From Acinetobacter sp. ANC 3929 (GTDB lineage Bacteria; Pseudomonadota; Gammaproteobacteria; Pseudomonadales; Moraxellaceae), in NCBI RefSeq assembly GCF_000369405.1, contig NZ_KB849999.1, forward strand, positions 478,054 to 542,053: DNA of 64,000 bases, in the 5' to 3' direction. A model generated the notes under the pieces. That model had not been told where the DNA came from and ran no database searches. It was given only the letters and a program-made list of their open reading frames with translations. The translations under genes were made by a program, and so were the position numbers. Shown piece by piece: positions 1 to 8,496 of the stretch. Position 1 is the first letter of the stretch, and every line of letters begins with the position of its first letter.

Positions 1-558
1 ATTGCTCGTGTCGATTTTCGTTATGGAAAAACACAAAACCCTGAACTTGCCCAAGTCAAAGCAGATTTAATCACATGCCTTCGTTATTTAAAGCGGACTT
101 CAAATTTACATATATTGGGTTATCTATGGAAATTGGAATTTGCCGAAAAAACTGGTTATCACTACCACTGTTTTTTCTTTCTCGATGGTCGTAAACACTC
201 ACAGGACATTAAGCTAGCACAACAGATTGGTGAGGTCTGGAAAAGGGTGATTGGTATTGAGGGGGCTTACCATAATTGTAATCTTGATGCCCACAATGGC
301 AAATATCGAGATGTAGGTATTGGCATCTTGCATCGCAAAGATAAACAAAAATACGAATATTTGATTGAAGCCATTCGTTATATCACCAAAAGAGACCAAT
401 TCATTGTGCATAAAAGGATTAAGCGGGATGAGGAAAATGAACAAAACCTTAGAAATGATAAAGCCTACTTCATACGTGTTTTTGGTAAAAATATTGCTAA
501 GGATGTTGCAATAAAAATGGGGAAATCTGTTGGAAATACTGGAAAAAAGGAGGCTTGA
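1..558 (+). CDS. Inovirus Gp2-like / YagK-YfjJ replication protein, 5' end outside window
   Basis: The reading frame is open from base 1, so the first in-frame start at 115 (TTG) is probably internal and the gene begins outside the window. The visible part reads VDFRYGKTQ, then a hydrophobic and aromatic core with YHYHCFFFLDG. This HxHxxFFLDG pattern is typical of the Gp2/YagK/YfjJ family found in filamentous phages and P4-like islands, where it is thought to act as a replication initiator related to HUH Rep proteins. The next gene starts one base after this stop, with its Shine-Dalgarno inside this gene, so the two are translationally linked. The family call is from memory of the motif; a replication role for the island is inferred. 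Confidence 0.7.
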   Translation: MARVDFRYGKTQNPELAQVKADLITCLRYLKRTSNLHILGYLWKLEFAEKTGYHYHCFFFLDGRKHSQDIKLAQQIGEVWKRVIGIEGAYHNCNLDAHNGKYRDVGIGILHRKDKQKYEYLIEAIRYITKRDQFIVHKRIKRDEENEQNLRNDKAYFIRVFGKNIAKDVAIKMGKSVGNTGKKEA

Positions 559-559
559 A

Positions 560-1489
560 ATGACCCATTATGCAATGACTCCTCAAGTACAACATATATT
601 ACAGACACCAATGCTCCCATTCATGCTAGATGTTAATACCCATTTATTTTTACGAGAGAGTATTCAAAATGCAGCCCAAATTGAAAATGGGAAACTAGCA
701 GTTATGGATAAACGTGCGCCCAAGTGTATAGATAAGAATTATCGTATATTCTTAAATTCCCTACAGTGGCTGCATTACCATCGTATGGCATTACATGGAT
801 TCCAATTAAACCCTTATTGGGTTGCAATGCTTGATACGGCAGGTTTTTCTCATTACGGTAATATCAATTACCTTATAGCGAATGCAGAGGGTATTCATGG
901 TCAATTTAAATATAAGTTCTTGAAACGACGGATTGCACTGGAATATACAAAATTTATTGAACCTATGAATGAAAGTATTAAATTTCAAAAGGCACTGTTT
1001 AAACGCTGTCTAGACAAACATAAGCAGATCAATTGTATGTTCTATGATTTGCCTTGTATTTTTACCATTCCTTTACAATTCGACGCTGAAGTTAAATTAC
1101 CAAAACTTACTCGTAAATGGCTGGAAAGATTACACCGATCGGAAGTATTGTCTGATAAGTTGTATGATGTGCAATGGCGTATTGTTAAGTCACTGAATGG
1201 GTTTTACTCAGTCCAAGCAATTATTTATGTAATTGGTGATGAGACCCCATATTCCGATTTTATCTTGCAGGAATGGAAAGGGACTTGTTTAAATAAGGGG
1301 TATGAGATTAAGCAAGAAGCTCAATATTTACTTGAAGAAAAACACTGTTACTTTGCGGACAACGATATGCGTAGCTACTGGCGTAAACAGATTGAGTTTC
1401 TAAATGAACCACTCAAGATTTACCGCTATATGAGTCAGCATATTTCCTATTTGTGGCAAAGCTATACAGGGAACATCCCAACTCATTAA
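560..1489 (+). CDS. Hypothetical protein paired with the Gp2-like gene
   Basis: This is a 309-residue soluble protein that I do not recognise. An upstream in-frame ATG at 530 exists, but the ATG at 560 is preceded by a near-perfect AAGGAGG at the right spacing and gives MTHYAMTPQ, so 560 is chosen. No signal peptide or membrane segment is visible. The protein is rich in aromatic and basic residues (several WLHYHR, KRRIALEY and WRIVK stretches), which would suit a nucleic-acid partner. It abuts the preceding replication-like gene and is followed by a terminator, so the two form a short operon. A role in replication or copy control of the island is inference from position only. Confidence 0.6.
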   Translation: MTHYAMTPQVQHILQTPMLPFMLDVNTHLFLRESIQNAAQIENGKLAVMDKRAPKCIDKNYRIFLNSLQWLHYHRMALHGFQLNPYWVAMLDTAGFSHYGNINYLIANAEGIHGQFKYKFLKRRIALEYTKFIEPMNESIKFQKALFKRCLDKHKQINCMFYDLPCIFTIPLQFDAEVKLPKLTRKWLERLHRSEVLSDKLYDVQWRIVKSLNGFYSVQAIIYVIGDETPYSDFILQEWKGTCLNKGYEIKQEAQYLLEEKHCYFADNDMRSYWRKQIEFLNEPLKIYRYMSQHISYLWQSYTGNIPTH

Positions 1490-1502
1490 GTTTCTAAAAT
1501 AC

Positions 1503-1527
1503 AAGGCGCTCTGATTAGAACGCCTTT
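1503..1527 (+). terminator. Rho-independent terminator
   Basis: An AAGGCG...CGCC stem with an inner TCT/AGA extension is followed by TTTTT. It lies just after the stop at 1489 and ends the two-gene operon. Confidence 0.7.
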
Positions 1528-1557
1528 TTGCCATAGTAAATTTCCGTGATTAAATCT

Positions 1558-2067
1558 CTAAAAATTATAGGTATAGGTCAAACCACTATTGGTGGTAACC
1601 GTCACTTCACGCACATATTCAGCCGAACAACCAAGATAGACCTTTGCCACAGAACCATAGCGCATATTTTGGTAATCATAAGTACCTTTGCTTCTACAAT
1701 TGCCACGATTGATTAAAACCCCTGTAATGGTGGTTGGCGCATCGTTCAAGGATATGATGTTTAATAAATCGCTATAACCTGTCATGGAGTATTGAGATTC
1801 CTCACGACGGACACGGACTTCAAACTGTTCTTGCACAGTGGGTTCAGTCACTTCTTCAGCATTATATGATTCATCTTCCAGAAAGGATTTATCAACGGCT
1901 GGAAAATCATCTTCGGATTGTTGAGGCGTTTCAGTCGCATCAGCAGTGCTATTCTCACTTGTTTGGGTCTGAGTATTTTTGGGTTTTGGTACATCGTTGC
2001 CTGAATTACATGCGGTTAAAGTCAGTAGCAGCATACTGTATAAAACAATAGATGGAATAAAATTCAT
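1558..2067 (-). CDS. Small acidic lipoprotein
   Basis: This is a 169-residue protein with a clear lipoprotein signal. A hydrophobic stretch ends in LLTLTACNSG, so Cys20 is the expected lipidation site. A Thr/Ser/Glu/Asp-rich linker follows to about residue 80, suggesting a disordered spacer. The C-terminal domain has two more cysteines (NRGNCRSKG and YLGCSAEY) that could form a disulphide, and the chain ends in an aromatic YTYNF. It is downstream of, and in the same direction as, another lipoprotein gene (2180-3301). I do not recognise the family. An envelope location is well supported, the function is not known. Confidence 0.75.
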   Translation of the reverse strand: MNFIPSIVLYSMLLLTLTACNSGNDVPKPKNTQTQTSENSTADATETPQQSEDDFPAVDKSFLEDESYNAEEVTEPTVQEQFEVRVRREESQYSMTGYSDLLNIISLNDAPTTITGVLINRGNCRSKGTYDYQNMRYGSVAKVYLGCSAEYVREVTVTTNSGLTYTYNF

Positions 2068-2102
2068 TACACATGCCTATATTTAATTGAATATTGTGAT
2101 CT

Positions 2103-2130
2103 ACAGGGTTGGGCGAAAGCCCAACTCTGT
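2103..2130. other. GNRA-capped hairpin between two lipoprotein genes
   Basis: A GTTGGGC stem closes on a GAAA tetraloop and GCCCAAC, with further outer pairing ACAG/CTGT. On the minus strand it lies between the two lipoprotein genes and has no T-run, so it looks more like an mRNA-stabilising or processing structure than a terminator. Confidence 0.5.
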
Positions 2131-2179
2131 GTATTTAATTGCTAGATAAATCAATTTCTTACTTTTATAAAAGTGGGAA

Positions 2180-3301
2180 TTACTCATCGATCTTTTTAAA
2201 TACCTTCTGGATCGGCGTGTAGTTATCCAGAGTGAAATCAAAAGGAATTGGTTTTTTCAGCGACACATCAAATTTCTTTAATCGGGCATTTTCTATGCCG
2301 TTGAAATGTTTGCGTTGAAAGGACATGGTACTTGGTTCAAGGATTGCGATCGGTTCATTTGCAGAATCAGCTTGAGTATTGTTAGTTTGATAAATGACTA
2401 AGCTATCTAATTCCAATTTATGGTTGTTGAAGTTGAAAATGTAACCGACATACTTTTGTCCATCAGCCGTAATAATATTTTGTGCTAACTCTGGCGTGGA
2501 TGGTGCGGTGAAATTCACAATAAGATCCGATGCGAAATTCATATTCTCAAAATGTAATTGTTTCGAGTCAGCATCGTAATAAACAAAATTATCAATCGGA
2601 CCATTTGGTCGATCATTCGGTGTATAGCTGCTTGGCATAAACAGACTTTGACCAGACGTAGCATTTAAACTAAGTTCTAAAAGCTTCAAGTCATAATTTA
2701 GATGGGCATTTTTAGTATCCAGTTCTTTTTGAAGTGTCTGAATACGTTGTTGATATTGTTCTGTACTCTCAAATTGATCTTTTTGCGGTGGAGTCACCTG
2801 CATTGTCGATCTTATATAATTGATTGCCGTATCATGCGCTGCACGCAAAGAATAGTCATCACCTAAAGCAAAAGTGAATGCTGGAAACTGTTGACCAGTA
2901 TGTCCGATCACTAAAACCTGATTGTTTTTTAAAGCCAGTACATTTCTTAAATCATTCAGAACGGTCTGGAAATGCACACAGTTTGCACAATAGTCAGCCA
3001 CATCCGAATTTTCAGCAAACATCTGCAATCCAGAGATGGTTTTATACGGCGGATAAAAGGAAAAATATCCCTCATCTTTTATTAATTCCTGAAAGCTTTC
3101 ACCTGTTTTGGTGAGCGGAGGTGTAATTTCATTTCGAGCGATAATCAATGGAGAAGAAACAGCCTGTGCAGGGGCTTCATCATTCAATGATATTTTTTCA
3201 ATCTTTTGAGATAGTTCTTCTTTCTGTACATTATCTTGTTGTGGTTTTGAGCAGCCGACCAACGCAAGGCTGGTGAGCAGTGCAATTGAAACGTATTTCA
3301 T
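2180..3301 (-). CDS. Lipoprotein with OmpA-like peptidoglycan-binding segment
   Basis: This is a 373-residue protein. The signal ends SLALVGCSKP, so Cys17 is the predicted lipidated residue. Around residues 128-165 the sequence VLVIGHTGQ...LGDDYSLRAAHDTAINYIRS resembles the OmpA C-terminal signature (GHTD, then S/R/A repeats leading into a helix), with the usual Asp of GHTD replaced by Gly. The rest is unrecognised and includes a CANC pair near residue 105. The next lipoprotein gene lies 112 bases downstream in the same direction. Anchoring to the outer membrane with weak or altered peptidoglycan contact is an inference from the motif. Confidence 0.65.
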   Translation of the reverse strand: MKYVSIALLTSLALVGCSKPQQDNVQKEELSQKIEKISLNDEAPAQAVSSPLIIARNEITPPLTKTGESFQELIKDEGYFSFYPPYKTISGLQMFAENSDVADYCANCVHFQTVLNDLRNVLALKNNQVLVIGHTGQQFPAFTFALGDDYSLRAAHDTAINYIRSTMQVTPPQKDQFESTEQYQQRIQTLQKELDTKNAHLNYDLKLLELSLNATSGQSLFMPSSYTPNDRPNGPIDNFVYYDADSKQLHFENMNFASDLIVNFTAPSTPELAQNIITADGQKYVGYIFNFNNHKLELDSLVIYQTNNTQADSANEPIAILEPSTMSFQRKHFNGIENARLKKFDVSLKKPIPFDFTLDNYTPIQKVFKKIDE

Positions 3302-4050
3302 CCTCTTATTTCCCCATCCAATATTTTTAAAGTTTTTTAAAATGAATTATGAAATTGACTGTAATTTCAAATACATTTTGCTTGGCTGTCATAGGCTCTA
3401 GCTATGCTGTTACTGAGCACAATAAGGACACGCCAAATAAGCTGTGTGACGAATTCCATGATTTTTATCCAGCACAAAGCACCACTGTTGAATAACCCCA
3501 TAAAGGAACAGCAGCGGATGGATGCCTTGAATCAATCAGGACACAGCGAAAGCGTGTGATAAATGAATCGGAATAAAATGTCGAAGAGGCGGGGAAAGTG
3601 CAGGGGAATAAAGCACAGTAAATTGCGTCATGGTTGACTATTCCTTTTGTAATGAGAAGTAGTCTTACCAAATTACTGTCAAATAATGGTGGCAAGACTA
3701 GAAGGGTTGACAGACTGATACAAAAGGAAATCAGCGCACGCAAGCGTGCCCCTCCTAGCCTCACCATAAAGGCGTGACTTAAGAGAACGCACAAAAACCC
3801 ATATCGCGTTTGTTGTGCGCCTTTTGTAAACGGTCTGTCAAAACCGACTGACGATGTAGGTCAGCCCTAGCATCATAATCGTTGATAAAAAACAGGTCAA
3901 TTGATCTGTAGACCGAGTATTCAAAAATCACTAAAAAATGATGATAAAAACGCATTCTAAAAAAATACAAATACATAGCATCTAAATGAGAACGATGCCT
4001 CTCCATTCGAGACAGCATCAAATAAACGTTTCACATACACAGCAATCATT
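3302..4050. other. Structured non-coding region, possible origin or transfer site
   Basis: About 750 bases have no convincing gene, although this is the least AT-rich intergenic stretch of the island. It contains a perfect palindrome GCACGC-AA-GCGTGC at 3736-3749, a CGCACAA/TTGTGCG inverted repeat (3787-3793 with 3812-3818) followed by CCTTTTG, and other short paired segments. The only open frame, on the minus strand at 3465-3794, has no ribosome site. The region lies between the replication-like gene pair and the phage-like genes. It could hold a replication origin, a transfer origin or a structured RNA, and I cannot decide between these. Confidence 0.4.
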
Positions 4051-4052
4051 TT

Positions 4053-4077
4053 GCCTGCTTTCCCAGCAGGCTTTTTT
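4053..4077 (+). terminator. Terminator-like hairpin upstream of a gene start
   Basis: GCCTGCT/AGCAGGC stem followed by TTTTTT. It ends only about 25 bases before the ATG at 4101, so it would act as a 5' attenuator or as the end of an upstream transcript. Confidence 0.65.
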
Positions 4078-4100
4078 ATTCATTTACAGGAAATACCACA

Positions 4101-4418
4101 ATGAGTTTGCCATGTCCTTATTGCCAGTCCAGAGAGACGGTACAACTGCAATCACCCCAACATTTACCCAGCACCTCAACTAACAATCCAATTTCTAACA
4201 GTGTGATGTCACCGATGGCACTTGCCACATTAGGAGTGAGTGTTTCTAAAAGTCTAAACATTCCTCCGATTGCAGGTGCAATCGTTGGGGTGCTGATCGG
4301 AGGTATCTGGATGTTGATCACTGAAGATGAACAGCAACAACCACTACAACCAATCTATTGCAGACAGTATTACTGCAATCACTGTGACCGCAGCTTTAGC
4401 CCAAATTTACGCAATTGA
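4101..4418 (+). CDS. Small zinc-ribbon membrane protein
   Basis: This 105-residue protein has a CPYC knuckle at residues 5-8 and a second pair, CNHC, near residues 93-96, which together would make a split zinc ribbon. Between them lies a Ser/Thr/Pro linker and one hydrophobic segment (IAGAIVGVLIGGIWMLI, about residues 55-71) that could span the membrane. The start has AGGA a few bases upstream. An overlapping frame at 3986-4183 is a shadow. It lies directly before the DUF932 gene in an island module. The family is not recognised; metal binding is read from the cysteine spacing. Confidence 0.65.
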   Translation: MSLPCPYCQSRETVQLQSPQHLPSTSTNNPISNSVMSPMALATLGVSVSKSLNIPPIAGAIVGVLIGGIWMLITEDEQQQPLQPIYCRQYYCNHCDRSFSPNLRN

Positions 4419-4481
4419 GTATTCAGCAAAATTTAAATCTAACGCTTTACCCATTTTAAAATTAATACAGGAATTATTCTT

Positions 4482-5531
4482 ATGGCACATTTAGTTGAAA
4501 CAATGGCATTTGTAGGACAAACCCCTTGGCATGGTTTAGGCAATGAACTTACCCCAAACCAACCCATCGAGGTCTGGGCACAACAAGCAGGAATGGATTG
4601 GCGCATCGAATCCTCGGATGTCAGTTACATGGCTCAGAATGAAAAGGGACAAAGCATCATCATGCCTTTTGAAGAACAGCGTGTACTTTACCGTTCTGAT
4701 ACTCATGCACCGTTATCGGTGGTCAGCCAACGCTTTCAGGAAGTGCAACCGATGGAAATCCTACACTTCTATAAAGACCTGACCGAACAATCAGGCTTTG
4801 AACTGGAAACAGCAGGGGTGCTGAAAGGTGGCAAGAAATTCTGGGCATTGGCACGGACAGGACAAAGCTCAGCCTTAAAAGGCAAGGATGTCAGCAATGG
4901 CTACATTTTATTGGCAACTGCTTGTGATGGTACACTCGCCACTACTGCACAATTCACCAGTATTCGAGTGGTCTGTAACAACACTTTAGCCATTGCCCTC
5001 AAAGGACAGCACACCAGTGCAGGTGTGGTGAAAGTCCCACACAGCACTAAGTTTGATGCCGAGAAAGTCAAACAGCAACTGGGTATTTCAGTTCGCGCAT
5101 GGGATGAACACATGTATGAAATGAAACAACTGAGCCAACGTAAAGTCACCCAACAGGAAGCAGCAGCTTATTTTGATGCGGTGTTTAACAATACCAGTCT
5201 GAGTATGGCTGAACAGGATGAAAGTATTATCCAGTTTTACCGTAATGCTGCAACAGCGACTCAAATAAACCCATCCAAAGCAGACAATAAAACCGAACCA
5301 AACGGACGTGCCATGTCGAAAGTCATGACCATGTTTAACGGACATGGGCGTGGGGCAGAACTGAGTTCAGCTAAGGATACCGCTTATGGATTATTGTGCG
5401 CGATTACCGAGTTCACCGACCATGAACGCCGCGCCATGAGTACCGATCACCGCCTTGATTCTGCTTGGTTTGGCGCAGGGGCAGCGATTAAACAACGCGG
5501 TTTGGAACAGGCACTTCGAATGGTGGGTTAA
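4482..5531 (+). CDS. DUF932 phage/plasmid-like protein
   Basis: This 349-residue protein starts MAHLVETMAF and contains the hallmark TPWHGLG near residue 15. These features identify the DUF932 family (also described as phage/plasmid-like protein TIGR03299). The length fits the family. It is often found beside YqaJ exonucleases and gp3-like proteins in integrative elements, as here (5702 and 6944). The biochemical role of DUF932 proteins is not established. AGGAA lies about 10 bases before the start. Unlike its neighbours it has no hairpin directly upstream. Confidence 0.85.
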   Translation: MAHLVETMAFVGQTPWHGLGNELTPNQPIEVWAQQAGMDWRIESSDVSYMAQNEKGQSIIMPFEEQRVLYRSDTHAPLSVVSQRFQEVQPMEILHFYKDLTEQSGFELETAGVLKGGKKFWALARTGQSSALKGKDVSNGYILLATACDGTLATTAQFTSIRVVCNNTLAIALKGQHTSAGVVKVPHSTKFDAEKVKQQLGISVRAWDEHMYEMKQLSQRKVTQQEAAAYFDAVFNNTSLSMAEQDESIIQFYRNAATATQINPSKADNKTEPNGRAMSKVMTMFNGHGRGAELSSAKDTAYGLLCAITEFTDHERRAMSTDHRLDSAWFGAGAAIKQRGLEQALRMVG

Positions 5532-5624
5532 GAAAACTATACCATTCATTCAGTTTTATTTAAGCCCATTTATTTAGCCTAAGCATACGGTAAAGCAAGC
5601 CGTACAAGCACAGCAACACCTTTC

Positions 5625-5652
5625 GCCACATTCTCCAGATGTGGCTTTTTTT
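5625..5652 (+). terminator. Terminator-like hairpin upstream of yqaJ
   Basis: GCCACAT/ATGTGGC stem followed by seven T. It lies 50 bases before the chosen yqaJ start. An ATG at 5639 is inside the stem and is not a credible start. Confidence 0.7.
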
Positions 5653-5701
5653 ATGCCCGAAATTTAGCTTTTACGATTCTACTCATACAGGAATATTCAA
5701 T

Positions 5702-6844
5702 ATGCATAGCCATACTCAAATTCAAAACAGTTTAAATCATCCACCTTTACAACCTTATTCACCAAACCTGAATCCACCCACCCAAAACTCACCGACTCAG
5801 CAAGTTGAGGTGGGAACTCGAAGCAAACGTGACCGACCGAACAAACAGCCACGAAAAACCAAAGCCCCTGTAGCCAAACGTCTTGCCAATACTAAACAGC
5901 TCAATTACCAACAATGGCTTGAAGTTCGCAAACAGGGCATTGGCAGTAGTGATGCAGCAACTGCATGTGGATTGAATCCGTATATGTCGATGCTCGAACT
6001 ATGGATGATTAAGACAGGACGGATGCAACAAAACATTGAAGATGAAAGTGCAGGCTATGCGCCTTTGTACTGGGGTAAACAGCTTGAGCCGTTGGTGGCA
6101 GAATACTACAGCATGCATACCAACCATAAAGTACGTCGAGTCAATGCGGTGCTGCAACATCCTGATGAAGACAAGTATTTTATGCTCGCCAATTTGGATT
6201 ATGCCGTGGTAGGCAATGGCGAAGTGCAGATTTTGGAATGTAAAACCGTTGGAGAATATGGCTCAAAACTATGGAGAGATGGTGTACCACTGTATGTCCT
6301 CTGCCAAGTTCAGCATCAATTAGCCGTGACAGGCAAACAGGCAGCGCATATCTGTGCCTTGATCTGTGGACATGAAACCAAAATCTATAAAGTGACACGC
6401 AACGAAACCGTGATCCAGCACATCATTAATGCGGAACGTCACTTCTGGCAATGTGTGGAATCAGATATTCCACCGAGTGTAGATGCGTCAGATTCAGCAG
6501 CCAAAGCCTTGCAACAACTCTACCCAGAGCAGATTCCACTATTGGTGGAAGACTTGACCCAAAATGAACAAGCCAACTATCTGTTTAACCAATTGCTTGA
6601 GGAGCGACATAAGGTTGAGCAGCATCAACAGTATTTTGATGAACTCAAACATCAACTGCAAATACTGATGAAAGAAGCAGAGCGAGCGGTATTTACAGGT
6701 GGCTCTGTCACATGGAAGAAATCGCAGGACTCGATCAGCCTAGACAGTAAGTCCTTATTGAAACAGCATCCTGAATACCTACAGCAGTTTCCGCAAACCA
6801 AAGCAGGAACACGACGCTTTCAGATTTATCCGAATGGTGGATAA
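5702..6844 (+). CDS. YqaJ-type viral recombinase / lambda-exonuclease family nuclease
   Basis: This is 380 residues from the ATG at 5702, which has AGGA upstream; the frame also runs back through a terminator hairpin to 5639, which is rejected. The N-terminal 60 residues are Pro/Asn/Lys rich and probably disordered. The YqaJ fold follows: RKQGIGSSDAATACGLNPY, then WGKQLEPLVAEYY, NLDYAV and LECKTV. These supply the Glu, Asp and ExK residues of a PD-(D/E)xK active site. The C-terminal third is helical and ends in WKKSQDSISLD. Members digest DNA ends 5'-3' and support single-strand annealing recombination. A decayed copy of its 3' part lies at 33091-33489. Confidence 0.88.
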   Translation: MHSHTQIQNSLNHPPLQPYSPNLNPPTQNSPTQQVEVGTRSKRDRPNKQPRKTKAPVAKRLANTKQLNYQQWLEVRKQGIGSSDAATACGLNPYMSMLELWMIKTGRMQQNIEDESAGYAPLYWGKQLEPLVAEYYSMHTNHKVRRVNAVLQHPDEDKYFMLANLDYAVVGNGEVQILECKTVGEYGSKLWRDGVPLYVLCQVQHQLAVTGKQAAHICALICGHETKIYKVTRNETVIQHIINAERHFWQCVESDIPPSVDASDSAAKALQQLYPEQIPLLVEDLTQNEQANYLFNQLLEERHKVEQHQQYFDELKHQLQILMKEAERAVFTGGSVTWKKSQDSISLDSKSLLKQHPEYLQQFPQTKAGTRRFQIYPNGG

Positions 6845-6882
6845 GACAGCTACGCATATCCCAAATTCAACTAAACCAACTG

Positions 6883-6913
6883 ATCCCATACCTCAAAAGG
6901 TGTGGGATTTTTT
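6883..6913 (+). terminator. Terminator-like hairpin upstream of the RDF-like gene
   Basis: ATCCCA-ACCT/AGGT-TGGGAT stem followed by six T, then TATGCCC. It sits about 30 bases before the chosen start at 6944, in the same arrangement as the hairpins at 4053 and 5625. Confidence 0.7.
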
Positions 6914-6943
6914 ATGCCCAATTTTTATTTAAAGGAAATGATC

Positions 6944-7840
6944 ATGATTAAAGGTTTAGCAATTACACCACCAGTTTTAGGTCGTATCAGTATCGGAAAG
7001 ATCATCGAAAAGAATGGTAAACGACTCCCTGAAAAGGATGACCAATTTACCATTACCAGTCAAATTCAAGGAAAAGATGGATGGGTCAAGCATCCACTGG
7101 ATGAACAACTACGAGCTAAAGCACAAAACCAAAAACTCAGAACCATACCTGTACGGATGATCTTCAATGATCCTGATCTCAACTTAAGAGCAGAGTACAG
7201 CCTATTTGACCGCCAAACTGGACGTTTAATTTGCTCAGGCAACGGTGAAAGCTGTCAGCGACTTGGACAACATGGGATTGAGCAACATCCATGTCCATCT
7301 CCAGATTTATGCCCATTGGCACAAGGTGGATTGTGCAAGCCCTACGGACGACTTTACGTCAATCTGGATGAATCGGATGAGTTTGGCACATTCATCTTTA
7401 GAACCACAGGCTTTAACAGTATCCGCACTTTGGCGGCACGGTTGCGTTATTACCATGCCGCATCGGGTGATTTGCTTTCGTGCCTGCCATTGCAACTCAC
7501 TTTACGAGGCAAGAGCACCACGCAAAGCTATCGCACGCCGATCTACTACGTGGATTTAACCTTAAGGGATGGCATAAACCTGAAAGATGCAATTAGCTCA
7601 GCCAAACAGATAGATGAGCAAAGTAAGGCAGCAGGGTTTTATCAGGAAGCTTTAGATCATGTGGCACGGCAGGGCTATGGCAATGCCAGTTTTGAGGTGG
7701 GTGGTGAAGAGGGCTTGGATATTGTTGAGGAGTTTTATACGGATGAAACGAAGCCAGAGCAGCATCAACAATCTTATGATCTCACTCATGTTCAGGATAT
7801 TCAGAAAGGGTTGCAGCAGTCGGTGCAGGCTTTGAATTGA
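6944..7840 (+). CDS. gp3-like recombination directionality factor family protein
   Basis: This is 298 residues from the ATG at 6944 (AAAGGA 8 bases upstream); ATGs at 6902 and 6938 are in frame but lie in the hairpin or too close to the ribosome site. It opens MIKGLAITPPVLGRISIG and contains LRTIPVRMIFNDPDLNLRAEYS, a cysteine cluster (GESCQR, HPCPSPDLCP, GGLCKPYGR) that probably binds metal, and FRTTGFNSIRTLAARLRYY. These features match the family annotated as phage recombination directionality factor (gp3 type) or 'hydrolase or metal-binding protein' in integrative elements. Control of excision by the integrase at 21260 is inference; gp3 itself works with serine recombinases, so the true partner is uncertain. 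Confidence 0.65.
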   Translation: MIKGLAITPPVLGRISIGKIIEKNGKRLPEKDDQFTITSQIQGKDGWVKHPLDEQLRAKAQNQKLRTIPVRMIFNDPDLNLRAEYSLFDRQTGRLICSGNGESCQRLGQHGIEQHPCPSPDLCPLAQGGLCKPYGRLYVNLDESDEFGTFIFRTTGFNSIRTLAARLRYYHAASGDLLSCLPLQLTLRGKSTTQSYRTPIYYVDLTLRDGINLKDAISSAKQIDEQSKAAGFYQEALDHVARQGYGNASFEVGGEEGLDIVEEFYTDETKPEQHQQSYDLTHVQDIQKGLQQSVQALN

Positions 7841-7855
7841 AATGAATTTAATTAG

Positions 7856-7880
7856 AAAAGAGTACTCGTACTCTTTTTTT
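7856..7880 (+). terminator. Rho-independent terminator
   Basis: AAAGAGTAC-TC-GTACTCTTT stem ending in a run of seven T, directly after the RDF-like gene. It separates the phage-like module from the metal block. Confidence 0.8.
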
Positions 7881-7983
7881 GCAGATTTTGGTCTGTAAAT
7901 AAGAAGATATTCACTTCTAGAATATCTGAGAGATGGATTTACTTTAATAACGCTTTTTAGTATTTTGTTAGCAAATCAGAAGT

Positions 7984-8448
7984 ATGTCCATCGTCATGCG
8001 TTCAAGTAGGTTGTCTAAGCTTATACTCGCATTTATCCTGTTTTTGTTTACGATAACAATTACGGGAGTTCATGCGTGGGCACCTGTTTTACTTGAAAAT
8101 ATTGAACACCAACATGAATTAAGTATTGTTGTGGAAGATGATGCATCAAGTCATTGGTCTTTGCAGCACTCAGGTGATTCTTTTACAAGTATGACTGATC
8201 ATGATGTAGAAACACACACTTGGAAGAATTTTGATGAGCCAATCTACCATCACTCGGTGAAGCCTATTTCTTCTGATAGTGATCTAAGCATAGACCCTGT
8301 GTTTATTCTAAGTTTTATCACTGCTCTTATTTTTCTGTTCCTAAAGTTATCTGAACATCAGATTCGGGTATTTGACTTTAGAAAAAGAATATTTATTTTA
8401 CGTAATTCTTATACCTATACAAAAGCTCTTATTGTTCTAAGAAATTGA
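7984..8448 (+). CDS. His-containing membrane protein leading a czc-type operon (CzcI-like)
   Basis: This 154-residue protein has an N-terminal hydrophobic segment (LILAFILFLFTITITGVHA), a periplasmic-looking middle with many His and Asp residues (EHQHE, TDHDVETHTW, YHHS), and a second membrane segment near residues 99-117. An alternative ATG lies at 7996. It is the first gene before the efflux genes at 8497-14325. Small His-bearing proteins in this position are called CzcI/NccI-like and are thought to modulate or sense metal load. Assignment rests on position and composition, not on a clear signature. Confidence 0.55.
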   Translation: MSIVMRSSRLSKLILAFILFLFTITITGVHAWAPVLLENIEHQHELSIVVEDDASSHWSLQHSGDSFTSMTDHDVETHTWKNFDEPIYHHSVKPISSDSDLSIDPVFILSFITALIFLFLKLSEHQIRVFDFRKRIFILRNSYTYTKALIVLRN

Positions 8449-8454
8449 TTTTTA

Positions 8455-8487
8455 TATACAAAAAATAATTATTCATTTTTTTGTATA
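8455..8487 (+). terminator. Attenuator-like hairpin between the first gene and the efflux genes
   Basis: TATACAAAAAA pairs with TTTTTTGTATA across a short loop, just before the start at 8497. It could reduce read-through from the CzcI-like gene or hide the ribosome site. Confidence 0.45.
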
Positions 8488-8496
8488 GGTAAAGTC

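Noticed and set aside
3465..3794. 109-residue minus-strand open frame in the non-coding region
   Set aside because: It has no ribosome site and crosses the palindromes; composition is unlike the neighbouring genes. Kept as non-coding, though a phage-type small gene cannot be fully excluded.
5639..5701. Longer start of the YqaJ gene
   Set aside because: The ATG at 5639 lies inside a terminator stem; the ATG at 5702 has a ribosome site.
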